From Mycobacterium sp. 852002-10029_SCH5224772 (lineage in GTDB: Bacteria > Actinomycetota > Actinomycetes > Mycobacteriales > Mycobacteriaceae): DNA of 64,000 nucleotides. Numbering within the stretch: the first letter of the stretch is position 1; the number at the start of each line of letters is the position of its first letter. The notes below the pieces were generated by a model. That model searched no databases. It worked only from the letters and a program-made list of their open reading frames with translations, and was not told where the DNA came from. Made by a program: the position numbers and the translations under genes. Positions 16,068 through 24,324 of the stretch are shown piece by piece. The DNA lies in NCBI RefSeq assembly GCF_001667315.1, contig NZ_LZHT01000132.1:1-64000 (forward strand), written 5' to 3'.

Positions 16068-17792
16068 ATGGGATTTCTGAAGCCCGAGCTACCGCAGCTC
16101 GACATGGCCGAATGGAACAAGGGCAGCCGCAGCGACAAGATCCGCCCGATGGCCAAGCACTGGGCCGAGGTCGGCTTCGGCACGCCGGTCGCACTGCACC
16201 TGTTCTACGTCGTCAAAATCCTGCTCTACATCCTGGGCGCGTGGCTGTTCGCCTCGGCCACCGCGGGCCTCGGCGGGTTCACGCAGGTCGCGTCGTGGTG
16301 GTCGGAGCCGATCGTGTTCGAGAAGGTCGTGCTCTACACGATGCTGTTCGAGGTGATCGGTTTGGGCTGCGGCTTCGGCCCGCTGAACAACCGGTTCTTC
16401 CCGCCGATGGGCTCGATTCTGTACTGGATGCGCTTCGGCACCATCCGGCTGCCACCGTGGCCGGACCGTGTGCCGCTGACCGCGGGCACCAAGCGCAAGC
16501 CGATCGACGTAGCCCTGTACGCGCTGTTCCTTATCCTGACGCTCGCGGCGCTGTTCGCGGACGGCACCGGCCCGATCCCCGAATTGGGCACGACGGTCGG
16601 CCTGCTGCCCGCATGGAAGATCGTGCTGATCCTGCTGCTCCTCGCGGTGCTCGGTCTACGCGACAAGGTGATCTTCCTGGCCGCGCGCGGTGAGGTCTAC
16701 GCGACCATGGCGGTGACGTTCCTGTTCGCCGCGCCCGACATGATCGTCGGGTCCAAGGTGGTGTTCCTGGTGATCTGGATGGGCGCGGCGACATCCAAAC
16801 TCAACAAACACTTTCCGTTCGTCATCTCCACGATGATGTCCAACAACCCCCTGGTGCGACCGCGCTGGCTGAAACGGCGCTTCTTCGAAAAGTTCCCGGA
16901 TGACCTGCGGCCCGGCCGCCTGTCGCGGTTGCTGGCGCACCTGAGCACCGCCATCGAGATGCTGGTGCCGCTACCGTTGTTCTTCTGTAACGGTGGCTGG
17001 CCCGTCACGGTGGCCGCCGTCGTCATGGTGTGCTTCCACTTGGGGATCCTCGTCTCGATCCCCATGGGCGTGCCGCTGGAGTGGAACGTCTTCATGATCT
17101 TCGGGGTGTTGTCCTTGTTCGTCGCGCACACCCACATCGGGCTCGAAGACCTGAAGCACCCGGTGGTGGTGGCGGTTCTGTTTGTCGTCATCGCAGGAAT
17201 CGTCTTGCTGGGCAACATGTTTCCGCGCAAGATCTCGTTTTTACTCGGAATGCGTTACTACGCCGGCAACTGGGACACCACCCTGTGGTGCATCAAACCG
17301 TCGGCCAACGACAAGATCGGCAGGGGCGTGGTGGCGATCGCCAGCATGCCGCAGGCCCAGCTCGAACGGTTCTACGGCAGCCCAGAGGCGGCGCAGATAC
17401 CGCTGTACATGGGATATGCGTTCCGCGGCTTCAACACTCACGGCCGGGCGCTGTTCACGTTGGCGCACCGCGCCATGGCGGGCCAGAACGAGGACGACTA
17501 CGTCCTCACCGACGGCGAGCGGATCTGCAGCACGGCGATCGGCTGGAACTTCGGCGACGGCCACATGCACAACGAACAACTGATCGCCGCGCTGCAGCAG
17601 CGCTGCCACTTCGAGCCGGGCGAGGTCCGCGTCGTTCTGCTTGACGCGCAGCCGATTCACAAGCAGACGCAGGCGTACCGGTTGGTCGACGCGGCGACCG
17701 GTGAATTCGAGCGCGGCATCGTCCGGGTCGCCGACATGGTCACCCGGCAACCCTGGGCCGACGACGTCCCGGTCGAGGTGGTGTCGGAGTAG
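16068..17792 (+). CDS. DUF3556 multi-pass membrane protein
   Basis: A 574-residue mycobacterial membrane protein of the DUF3556 family. It opens with a cytoplasmic stretch GFLKPELPQLDMAEWNKGSR, then about nine to ten membrane segments to residue 390, and ends in a soluble domain of roughly 180 residues (RYYAGNWDTTLWCIKPSAND, FGDGHMHNEQLIAALQQRC). His-rich turns such as HFPFVIS and HTHIGLED could hold a metal, but no catalytic motif is established. The KstR-like operator directly upstream suggests a role in sterol or related lipid metabolism. Downstream lies a perfect inverted repeat and the convergent metE. Confidence 0.85.
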   Translation: MGFLKPELPQLDMAEWNKGSRSDKIRPMAKHWAEVGFGTPVALHLFYVVKILLYILGAWLFASATAGLGGFTQVASWWSEPIVFEKVVLYTMLFEVIGLGCGFGPLNNRFFPPMGSILYWMRFGTIRLPPWPDRVPLTAGTKRKPIDVALYALFLILTLAALFADGTGPIPELGTTVGLLPAWKIVLILLLLAVLGLRDKVIFLAARGEVYATMAVTFLFAAPDMIVGSKVVFLVIWMGAATSKLNKHFPFVISTMMSNNPLVRPRWLKRRFFEKFPDDLRPGRLSRLLAHLSTAIEMLVPLPLFFCNGGWPVTVAAVVMVCFHLGILVSIPMGVPLEWNVFMIFGVLSLFVAHTHIGLEDLKHPVVVAVLFVVIAGIVLLGNMFPRKISFLLGMRYYAGNWDTTLWCIKPSANDKIGRGVVAIASMPQAQLERFYGSPEAAQIPLYMGYAFRGFNTHGRALFTLAHRAMAGQNEDDYVLTDGERICSTAIGWNFGDGHMHNEQLIAALQQRCHFEPGEVRVVLLDAQPIHKQTQAYRLVDAATGEFERGIVRVADMVTRQPWADDVPVEVVSE

Positions 17793-17795
17793 CCC

Positions 17796-17851
17796 CGGGT
17801 GTAACGCCACGGCGACATTGCCCGCCGGAAATCGCCGTGGCGTTACACCCG
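17796..17851. repeat. Perfect 20-bp inverted repeat between convergent genes
   Basis: Arms 17796-17815 (starting CGGGTGTAACGCC) and 17832-17851 are exact reverse complements, separated by a 16-base loop. It lies between the stop codons of the DUF3556 gene and metE. The very stable hairpin could stop transcription from both sides, although neither arm is followed by a T run. Its length and exactness also fit a short mobile palindromic element. Confidence 0.7.
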
Positions 17852-17862
17852 CGAGCGAAACG

Positions 17863-20142
17863 CTAGGCCCCCGCGCGCACCTCCTGGGCAGCGGCGACCA
17901 TGTTCTTCAGCGACGCATTCACCTCGTCGGAGTTGCGGGTCTTCAACCCACAGTCGGGGTTGACCCAGAGCCGTTCGGCCGGAACGGCCCGCAGGGCCGC
18001 GCGCAGCGACTCGGCCATCTCCTCGGTGCTCGGCACCCGAGGCGAGTGGATGTCGTAGACGCCCGGGCCGACGCTGTTGGAGAAGCCGATCGAGTTCAGG
18101 TCGTCGAGCACCTCCATGTGTGAACGTGCCGCCTCGATCGACGTCACGTCGGCGTCCAGATCGGCGATCGCTCCGATCACATCACCGAATTCCGAGTAGC
18201 ACAGGTGGGTGTGGATCTGCGTGGAGTCCGCGACACCGGACGTGGCCAACCGGAAAGCCCCCACGGCCCAACGCAAGTAGTCGTCCTGGTCCGCGCGGCG
18301 CAGCGGCAGCAGCTCACGCAGCGCCGGTTCGTCGACCTGGATGACCGCGATGCCGGCGGCCTGCAGGTCCACGGTCTCGTCCCGGATGGCAAGCGCCACT
18401 TGGTTGGCGGTGTCGGCCAGCGGTTGGTCGTCGCGGACGAACGACCACGCCAGAATCGTGACCGGACCCGTCAGCATGCCCTTGACCGGCTTGTCGGTGA
18501 GAGACTGAGCGTACTTGGCCCACTCCACCGTCATCGGGTGCTGGCGGATCACGTCGCCGTAGAGGATCGGCGGGCGCACGCAGCGGCTGCCGTAGGACTG
18601 CACCCAGCCGTTCTTGGTGGCGAAGAAGCCCTCCAGCTGTTCGGCGAAGTATTGCACCATGTCGTTGCGCTCCGGCTCGCCGTGCACCAGCACGTCGATC
18701 CCGAGGCTCTCCTGCAACCTGATGACGTCGGCGATCTCCTGCTTCATCCGCTTCTCGTACTCGGCCTCGTCGATCTCGCCGGCGACCAGCGCGGCGCGGG
18801 CCTTGCGGATCTGGACGGTCTGCGGGAACGACCCGATCGTGGTGGTCGGCAGCGGCGGCAGCTGCAGCCGCTCGTCCTGGCTGGCCCGGCGCCGGGCCGC
18901 GTCACCCCGATGCGCGCCGGCGGCCACGATCGAGTCGATGCGGGCCCGGATGCGGTCGTTGTGCAGGCGTGGGTCGCTCTTGCGGGAGGCGACCGCGGCG
19001 TTCGACGCCGCGATCTCGTCGGCGACGGCCTCGCGACCCTCGCGCAGCGCGCGAGCCAGCGCCACCACCTCGGCGACCTTCTCCTGCCCGAAGGCCAGCC
19101 AGCTGCGCAGCGCCTCGTCCAGCTCGGTCTCCGGCTCCAACGAATACGGCACGTGCAGCGTCGAGCAGGACGTCGAAACGGCAACTCCGGCAGCCGAACC
19201 CAGCAGGGTGGCCAGCTTGCCCAGCGCGGCCTGCAGGTCGGTGCGCCAGACGTTGCGCCCGTCGACGACGCCGGCCACCAGAATCTTGTCGGCTAGGCCG
19301 GGCGCCCCAAAAATAGAAGCGATGGCGGTGTCGGGACCGTAGACCAGGTCGACGCCGATCGCCTCGACGGGCGTGCGGGCCAGACCCGCCAGCGCCGCGC
19401 CCGGGTCACCGAAGTAGGTGGCGACGTAGATCGACGGCCGGTTGCTCACCGCGCCCAGCTTGTTGTAGACCGCCTCGGCCAGCGCCGGCGCGTCGGGGGA
19501 GCCGTCGGTCACCAGCGCCGGCTCGTCGAGCTGCACCCACTGCGCACCGTTGTCGGCGAGCAGCGATAGCAGCTCGGAGTAGATGGGCACGAGCTCTTCC
19601 AGTCGCTCGATCGGCGCGCCCGCGCCGTCGACGCCCTTGCTGAGCAGCAGGAAGGTGACCGGCCCGATGACGACCGGCCGCGCGGGAATACCCTGTCCCA
19701 GCGCCTCTTTCAGCTCCGAGAGCACCTTGTCCGGGTTCAGCGCGAACTTCGTGGTGGGTGCGATCTCGGGAACGATGTAGTGGTAGTTGGTGTCGAACCA
19801 CTTGGTCATTTCCAGCGGCGCGACGTCTTTGTTGCCGCGCGCGGCGGCGAAGTAGCGGTCGAGGTCGTCGGACACCTGCGTGGCCCGGGCCGGCAGCGCG
19901 TCGAGCATCACCGCGGTGTCCAGCATCTGGTCGTAGTAGGAGAAGGTGTTCACCGGCACCGAGTCAAGGCCGGCGGCCGCCAGGCTCGCCCAGGTGTCGC
20001 GGCGCAGTGTCGCGGCGACGGACTCCAGTTCCGATCGGCTGGTGCGGCCGGCCCAGTAGCCCTCGGTGGCGCGCTTGAGTTCGCGCTTCGGGCCGATGCG
20101 CGGCGAGCCGGTTACCGTGGCGGTGAATGGTTGAGAGGTCAC
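17863..20142 (-). CDS. metE: Cobalamin-independent methionine synthase
   Basis: Transfers the methyl group of 5-methyltetrahydrofolate (triglutamate form) to homocysteine, making methionine without vitamin B12. The 759-residue length is normal for MetE, which is a duplicated barrel. The C-terminal catalytic barrel shows the zinc-binding IHTHLCYSEF (His and Cys) and NPDCGLKTR (Cys), and HGEPERNDMVQYF and DEPALRELLPL of the homocysteine site. The start is GTG 20142 with AAAGGAC upstream. A cobalamin riboswitch begins about 160 bases before it, so expression should fall when B12 is available and MetH can work. It corresponds to Rv1133c. Confidence 0.97.
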   Translation of the reverse strand: MTSQPFTATVTGSPRIGPKRELKRATEGYWAGRTSRSELESVAATLRRDTWASLAAAGLDSVPVNTFSYYDQMLDTAVMLDALPARATQVSDDLDRYFAAARGNKDVAPLEMTKWFDTNYHYIVPEIAPTTKFALNPDKVLSELKEALGQGIPARPVVIGPVTFLLLSKGVDGAGAPIERLEELVPIYSELLSLLADNGAQWVQLDEPALVTDGSPDAPALAEAVYNKLGAVSNRPSIYVATYFGDPGAALAGLARTPVEAIGVDLVYGPDTAIASIFGAPGLADKILVAGVVDGRNVWRTDLQAALGKLATLLGSAAGVAVSTSCSTLHVPYSLEPETELDEALRSWLAFGQEKVAEVVALARALREGREAVADEIAASNAAVASRKSDPRLHNDRIRARIDSIVAAGAHRGDAARRRASQDERLQLPPLPTTTIGSFPQTVQIRKARAALVAGEIDEAEYEKRMKQEIADVIRLQESLGIDVLVHGEPERNDMVQYFAEQLEGFFATKNGWVQSYGSRCVRPPILYGDVIRQHPMTVEWAKYAQSLTDKPVKGMLTGPVTILAWSFVRDDQPLADTANQVALAIRDETVDLQAAGIAVIQVDEPALRELLPLRRADQDDYLRWAVGAFRLATSGVADSTQIHTHLCYSEFGDVIGAIADLDADVTSIEAARSHMEVLDDLNSIGFSNSVGPGVYDIHSPRVPSTEEMAESLRAALRAVPAERLWVNPDCGLKTRNSDEVNASLKNMVAAAQEVRAGA

Positions 20143-20280
20143 GTTTTTCGTCCTTTAATCAACGGTCTGGTCACCGCCGGCGGACGCGAGGCCGAACCGT
20201 CGGGTGCGCACCTGATTCTTCTACAGGCACTCACCGTTAACGGTTACGGTCAAACGCCCATTCCACGAGGCGATGAGCCC

Positions 20281-20301
20281 GCCGGACGCGGCGCGTCCGG
20301 C
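20281..20301 (-). promoter_or_regulatory. GC-rich hairpin after the riboswitch (expression platform)
   Basis: GCCGGACGC (20281-20289) and GCGTCCGGC (20293-20301) form a perfect nine-pair stem with a three-base loop, starting seven bases after the B12 box in the direction of metE transcription. It is the natural candidate for the switching hairpin. There is no T run, so control by classic intrinsic termination is not assured. Confidence 0.5.
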
Positions 20302-20304
20302 ACA

Positions 20305-20474
20305 GCTGGCAGGTCTTCGGACTCGCAGGCGCGCACCGGGGTGGTGCACCTAATGGCCGTCGCTTCCCAGCCTTGAGAACTTCGCAAGACCAGTGCTCGT
20401 GACGGCGGTCGTTCCTGCATACCGCTGCGGGACAGTCCCGGACTCCCACCGGGTTCCCTCTTGCGAAGCATGCC
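20305..20474 (-). promoter_or_regulatory. Cobalamin riboswitch of metE
   Basis: Read on the minus strand, the region contains GGGAACCCGGTGGGAGTCCGG and ACTGTCCCGCAGCGGT of the cobalamin aptamer core, and the B12 box GTCCGAAGACCTGCC (20308-20322 on the plus strand). A ten-base stem pairs 20459-20468 with 20380-20389. A B12 riboswitch upstream of metE is established in M. tuberculosis. Binding of adenosyl- or methylcobalamin should switch metE off. Confidence 0.92.
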
Positions 20475-20524
20475 TAACATGTCTCGCTCGATGCCGGCGC
20501 CACGTTGTGCGGCGACGGCAGACC

Positions 20525-20541
20525 AGCTGCGTAGCGCAGCT
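20525..20541 (-). terminator. Hairpin after the NAD(P)-binding gene
   Basis: AGCTGCG (20525-20531) and CGCAGCT (20535-20541) form a perfect seven-pair stem with a three-base loop, 20 bases after the stop of the gene at 20561. It probably separates that gene from the metE leader. No T run follows, so confidence is low. Confidence 0.4.
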
Positions 20542-20560
20542 TACTCCGCTGGTGGCGGGG

Positions 20561-21214
20561 TCAGTGAGCCAGTGCCTGGGCGATCGGAACGTCACCGTTG
20601 TTGAACTCGATGGTGCGGCCGATGGTGGAGGCGTCCGCCAGCGCGGCGGCCACGACGAGCGCGACGTCGGCACGCGAGACTGAGCCATTTTCGGCGCCGT
20701 GCGCCGCCCTGACGGCGATCCGGCCGGTGGCCGGCTCGAGGGTGAGCCGGCCGGGGCCCAGCACCGTCCAGTCCAGGTCGCTGGCGCGCAGATGGGCGTC
20801 CGCGGCCGCCTTGGCCGCCGCGTAGGCGAAGAACGGATCGTCTTGCGGCACACCATGGTCTGGGCCGGCGCCGAAGTAGGACACCATCACGAACCGGCGG
20901 ACGCCCGCTTGCGCGGCGGCATCGATCACCCGGATCGCCGCGTCGCGGTCGACGGCATAGGTCCGGGCCGGGTCGCCGCCGCCGGCCCCGGCGGAGAACA
21001 CCACCGCGTCATGCCCGGCCAGCAAGCCGGCCAGGGCGCCGGTGTCGAGTTGCTCGATGTCGGCCACCGCCGGTTTGGCGCCGGTGGCGGCGACATCGTC
21101 GGCGTGATCCGGGTTGCGGAAGATCGAGCTCACCTCGTCGCCGCGTTCGGTCAGGATGCGGGCCAGGTGCAGGGCGACCTTGCCGTGGCCGCCGATGACG
21201 ATGACTCGTGCCAT
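20561..21214 (-). CDS. Atypical SDR (NmrA-like) NAD(P)-binding protein
   Basis: A 217-residue single-domain Rossmann protein with the start VIVIGGHGKVALHLARIL (GGHGKV in place of GxxGxxG), FVMVSYFGAG and YAAAKAAADAHLRASDLDWTVL, which fits the short atypical SDR (NmrA/HSCARG, YwnB-like) group. Members act as oxidoreductases or redox sensors. No catalytic Tyr-Lys pair of the classical type is evident, the nearest being Tyr-Ala-Ala-Ala-Lys. It is transcribed towards metE but is separated by a hairpin and by the metE promoter and riboswitch. The 94-base gap from the SDR gene upstream leaves room for its own promoter. Confidence 0.85.
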   Translation of the reverse strand: MARVIVIGGHGKVALHLARILTERGDEVSSIFRNPDHADDVAATGAKPAVADIEQLDTGALAGLLAGHDAVVFSAGAGGGDPARTYAVDRDAAIRVIDAAAQAGVRRFVMVSYFGAGPDHGVPQDDPFFAYAAAKAAADAHLRASDLDWTVLGPGRLTLEPATGRIAVRAAHGAENGSVSRADVALVVAAALADASTIGRTIEFNNGDVPIAQALAH

Positions 21215-21308
21215 GCCCCCACGCTACTTTCCCGCGAGGCTGCAACTACCAACGCAAACGCCGGGGAGGGCACTCGGCAGTTACATTCTCGCGGGGAGAA
21301 AAGCCGAG

Positions 21309-22151
21309 TTAGAGCTTCACCTTGCCCATGATGATGTCGATGATCGGCTTGCCCGGCGCGTAGGCGCCGGTCATCGAGGCCATGGTGTGGCCCGAGTCCA
21401 CCAGCAGGGTGATCCCGCTGACGCCGCAGGCCGCCTCGCTGTTGAGGAACGCCATCACGTCGCCCATCTGCTCGGGCGTGTGCACCTTGGAGCCGGTCTC
21501 GTCGCGGTAGTCCTGGGCGAAGGACAGCCACAGGTCGGCGTTGGCCTGGGCCAGCGGGGTGTCGGTCGGGCCCGGGCAGATCGCGTTGATGCGAATGCCC
21601 TTCTTCGCCAACGGGTAGCCCTGGGTCGCCACGTAGGTGTTGATCACCTTCTTGCTGGTGCCGTAGTGGTTGATCCCTTCGGCCTCGTGCGCCTGGCACC
21701 ACGCCTCGGCCGCCGCGAAGTCCGGCGTGGCCAGGAATTCCAGCATAAGGTCCAGGTCGTTCTCCCAGCCCATGCCGGCGACCGAGGAGATGAAGCAGAT
21801 GGCCGCGCCGTTGGGCAATTGGTCCTTTTCCAGCAGGCGGTCGATCAGGTGGCGGTGGCCGATGAAGTTGATCTTCATCAGGTCGATCGTTCCGTCGGCG
21901 ACGCCGGCGGCGGAGAACACCGCGTGGATGGGGCCGTCGATCTGCGCGAGGGCGGAATCGATGGACGCGGGGTCGCGCAGGTCCACCTGGACGGACTGGG
22001 CGACCTTGTAGTCCACGGGCGCGTAGTCCATCACGATGACTTCGGCGCCGAGTTCGGCCGCTGACTTGGCCGCGGCGGCGCCCATGCCAGTCGCGCCACC
22101 GACAACAAGAGCGCGCTTGCCGTCGTAGCGCAACCGATCGACAATGGTCAT
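21309..22151 (-). CDS. Short-chain dehydrogenase (3-alpha-hydroxysteroid dehydrogenase-like)
   Basis: A 280-residue classical SDR. The cofactor motif VVGGATGMG is at about residues 16-24, the catalytic Ser in FISSVAGMG, and the YxxxK pair in HYGTSKKVINTY. Between the Ser and Tyr is a long insert (ENDLDLMLEFLATPDFAAAEAW) typical of 3-alpha-hydroxysteroid dehydrogenase/carbonyl reductase relatives. It probably oxidises or reduces a hydroxyl on a ring or lipid substrate. ATG 22151 follows AAGGGGA and was preferred to an upstream TTG. The promoter region holds one copy of the motif shared through this block, and the tandem TetR gene ends 98 bases upstream. Confidence 0.92.
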   Translation of the reverse strand: MTIVDRLRYDGKRALVVGGATGMGAAAAKSAAELGAEVIVMDYAPVDYKVAQSVQVDLRDPASIDSALAQIDGPIHAVFSAAGVADGTIDLMKINFIGHRHLIDRLLEKDQLPNGAAICFISSVAGMGWENDLDLMLEFLATPDFAAAEAWCQAHEAEGINHYGTSKKVINTYVATQGYPLAKKGIRINAICPGPTDTPLAQANADLWLSFAQDYRDETGSKVHTPEQMGDVMAFLNSEAACGVSGITLLVDSGHTMASMTGAYAPGKPIIDIIMGKVKL

Positions 22152-22207
22152 GGAAATCCCCTTCTCGGATAATGCCAACGCGGTTCTAACTGCTCAACTG
22201 TATGGGT

Positions 22208-22222
22208 AACAGTTATTTGGTT
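22208..22222. promoter_or_regulatory. Shared operator-like motif, copy A
   Basis: AACAGTTATTTGGTT, 57 bases before the SDR start codon. AAC and GTT ends make it weakly palindromic. It matches copies B, C, D and E at most positions. A second feature, AACTGT at 22196-22201, forms an inverted pair with ACAGTT inside this copy. Confidence 0.55.
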
Positions 22223-22248
22223 CAATACCGGGGCGGATTAATCGAGAT

Positions 22249-23529
22249 CTACTTGCCGCGCACGGCGACGCCGCGCAGAACGGTGTCCCGCGCGTGCACC
22301 AGCCCCGCACGCGTGCCGACGTCGCGGAGGATGTTCTCCGGGATCCACTGCAAGCCGACGACACAGCGGGACAGCATCGCGGTGGACGGCGCGTCGACGC
22401 CTATTTCCCCCGATCGGATCCCCTCGGAAAGTAATGTTTTCATTTGCCGCAGCCGCGTGGCGTACAGCCAGCCCGGGTTGGGTGTGTCCGGCGGGGATTG
22501 GCGCATCCAGGCGAGCTGGATCCTGAACTCGTCGGAAAACCGGTCGAGCGCATTGACGTTGACCCAGCTCAGCGCGTCCAGTTTTTCGATCGGGGTGGCA
22601 TCCGAGCGCAGCACGTTGACCCAGCCCGCCTCCACCTTCTTGCCGAAGGATTCCATGATCGATGCGAGGAGTTCGTCCTTGGATCCGATCACCCGATACA
22701 CGGTCCCGGTGCCCAGACCGGCGGCCGAGGCGATGTCCCTGATGGTGGTGACTTCATATCCTCTGCGGCCGAATTCGGCTCGAGCCACCGCGCGCACGTG
22801 TGCCGCCTTGTCGCTGGGGTCGGCGGCGCTGTCGTCGGGCCAGGTGGCGATGACGTCGTCGGCGGCGGCGAAGGCCGTCGACCGGTCCAGCGCCGCGTCG
22901 GTCGGCGCCCGAGTTGCCAACCCTTGCAGAATGATTCGGCACAGCAGCCCGGCCACCTGGTCTCCCGGAGACTTGTGGCGCATGACGTCAAGGCCGACCT
23001 GCAGCATGGTTTGGCAGATCCGGTCGGCCAGCGTGGGCAGGTCGATGTCGGGTTTGATGTAGCCGCTCCATCGGCCGGCGCGCAGCGTTTGCAGCATCGC
23101 CTCCTGAATCGCCACGGGCCGCTGCTGCGTGAGCTTGATCAGCTCCGGATCCGTGCTCGGCCCCTCGTAGAACGACATCTGCAAGGCGGCCCGATGTTCG
23201 ACGGCGCAATTGGCGATCGCCGATCCGAGCTCGATGATCTGTTCGGCGACCGGACGGGAGTCTGGTTCGTCCAGTTTCGCCTGGGCGGACCGCCCGATCC
23301 GTTCCAGATCGTCCTGATAGCGCCGGATCAGCTCGACCAGGATCGCCTCTTTGGACTCGAAATGGTGATACAGGCTGCCGGGAAGAATGCCTGCGGCGTC
23401 GGCGATTTCCTGCAGCGACGTCCGCAATCCCGAGGACGCGATCAGCGACGCCGCGGTTCCTAAAATCTCGGCGCGGCGCGTCGTGGAATCGGTTGTGCCG
23501 CTGGCCCGCAATGACTCGGCCTTCGTCAT
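22249..23529 (-). CDS. Tandem (double) TetR-family regulator
   Basis: A 426-residue protein made of two TetR units in one chain. The first helix-turn-helix is at about residues 19-60 (TRRAEILGTAASLIASSG, LQEIADAAGILPGSLYHHF). The second is at about 240-285 (AAHVRAVARAEFGRRGYEV, IRDIASAAGLGTGTVYRVIG). Each is followed by a helical ligand-binding half. Ordinary TetR proteins are about 200 residues and dimerise; here one chain may act as a built-in dimer. The start is ATG 23529. The motif copy B lies 66 bases upstream, consistent with autoregulation, and it is the natural candidate to bind copies A to E. That binding is inference. Confidence 0.9.
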   Translation of the reverse strand: MTKAESLRASGTTDSTTRRAEILGTAASLIASSGLRTSLQEIADAAGILPGSLYHHFESKEAILVELIRRYQDDLERIGRSAQAKLDEPDSRPVAEQIIELGSAIANCAVEHRAALQMSFYEGPSTDPELIKLTQQRPVAIQEAMLQTLRAGRWSGYIKPDIDLPTLADRICQTMLQVGLDVMRHKSPGDQVAGLLCRIILQGLATRAPTDAALDRSTAFAAADDVIATWPDDSAADPSDKAAHVRAVARAEFGRRGYEVTTIRDIASAAGLGTGTVYRVIGSKDELLASIMESFGKKVEAGWVNVLRSDATPIEKLDALSWVNVNALDRFSDEFRIQLAWMRQSPPDTPNPGWLYATRLRQMKTLLSEGIRSGEIGVDAPSTAMLSRCVVGLQWIPENILRDVGTRAGLVHARDTVLRGVAVRGK

Positions 23530-23594
23530 GATCAGCGGTGTGCGCGCCCGGACGACTGCGGCCTGGCGAACATGCGCATTCGTCCTCTCTACCG

Positions 23595-23609
23595 AACCAA
23601 ATCTTTGTT
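23595..23609. promoter_or_regulatory. Shared operator-like motif, copy B
   Basis: AACCAAATCTTTGTT on the plus strand, that is AACAAAGATTTGGTT on the minus strand, located 66 bases before the start of the tandem TetR gene. It shares AACA and ATTTGGTT with copy A. Confidence 0.55.
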
Positions 23610-23666
23610 AGAGGCTATCAGACCGGGCCTCGATGAATCCGCTGCACAAAGCGGCGAAATCCCATT

Positions 23667-24324
23667 CTAGAGCGCCGGGCCATCCCAGCGGTCGCACGCA
23701 ACCACCTCGTCGATCGGCCGCCGTGGGGCGGGCCGGAAGGTGCGGCCCGCGCGGAGGCGGCCCACCGGAAGCAGGCAACCCTGAACGTAGGTTTGCGGAA
23801 TTTTGAGCAGCTTTCGGATCTCTTCCTCGTGATGCAGGCGCAGGGTCGTGATGCAGGTCCCGTATCCCCGGGTGTGCAGGGCGAGCTGAAAATTCCACAC
23901 CGGCGGGAAGATCGAACCGTACAGCGTCGCCAGGTGGAACGATTCGTCGCTGTCGATGCGCGGCAAGTAGGGCTCATAGCAAGGGATTACCAGCAGCGGC
24001 ACTTGTCTTTTCGAGCCCATGTTCCTCCGTCCAACCACTCCGTCGACGACATCACCCGGCTCTCGGGCGTTCCCGCCGGCATCAGGTCGGCCAGCAGCTG
24101 TCCACCGACCCGGCGTAGACAGGCCTCGCGATACAACTCGGCGATCTTGGTGCGCAGCACCGGATCGGCGACCACCAGCCAGCGCCACGACTGGGCGTTC
24201 GACCCGTTCGCGGCCTGCAGGCCGATCCGCAGGCACTCGCGGATGTCGTCGAGGTTGACGGGCGCGTCCAGGTCGAGCGACTTGCGCGCCGAGGGGCGGC
24301 GGTCAGCAGATACTTGATCTCCAT
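23667..24324 (-). pseudogene. Nitroreductase-family gene with two frameshifts
   Basis: The reading begins at ATG 24324, which overlaps the acyl-CoA dehydrogenase stop as TGATG. It reads MEIKYLLT and must change frame near 24302 to reach RRPSARKSLDLDAPVN; one extra C would restore LLTRRPSARK, a typical nitroreductase start. The middle part holds LQAANGSNAQSWRWLVV, the FMN-binding segment. A second one-base loss near 24018-24025 is needed to pass from STEWLDGG to KRQVPLLVIPCYEPYL. The remainder (WNFQLALHTRGYGTCITTLRL) runs to TAG at 23667. About 220 codons in total is normal for the family. As given it cannot make an intact flavin enzyme unless the sequence has errors. Confidence 0.85.

Noticed and set aside
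17796..17851. Inverted repeat read as terminal repeats of an insertion sequence
   Set aside because: Only 16 bases lie between the arms, with no transposase and no target duplication seen.
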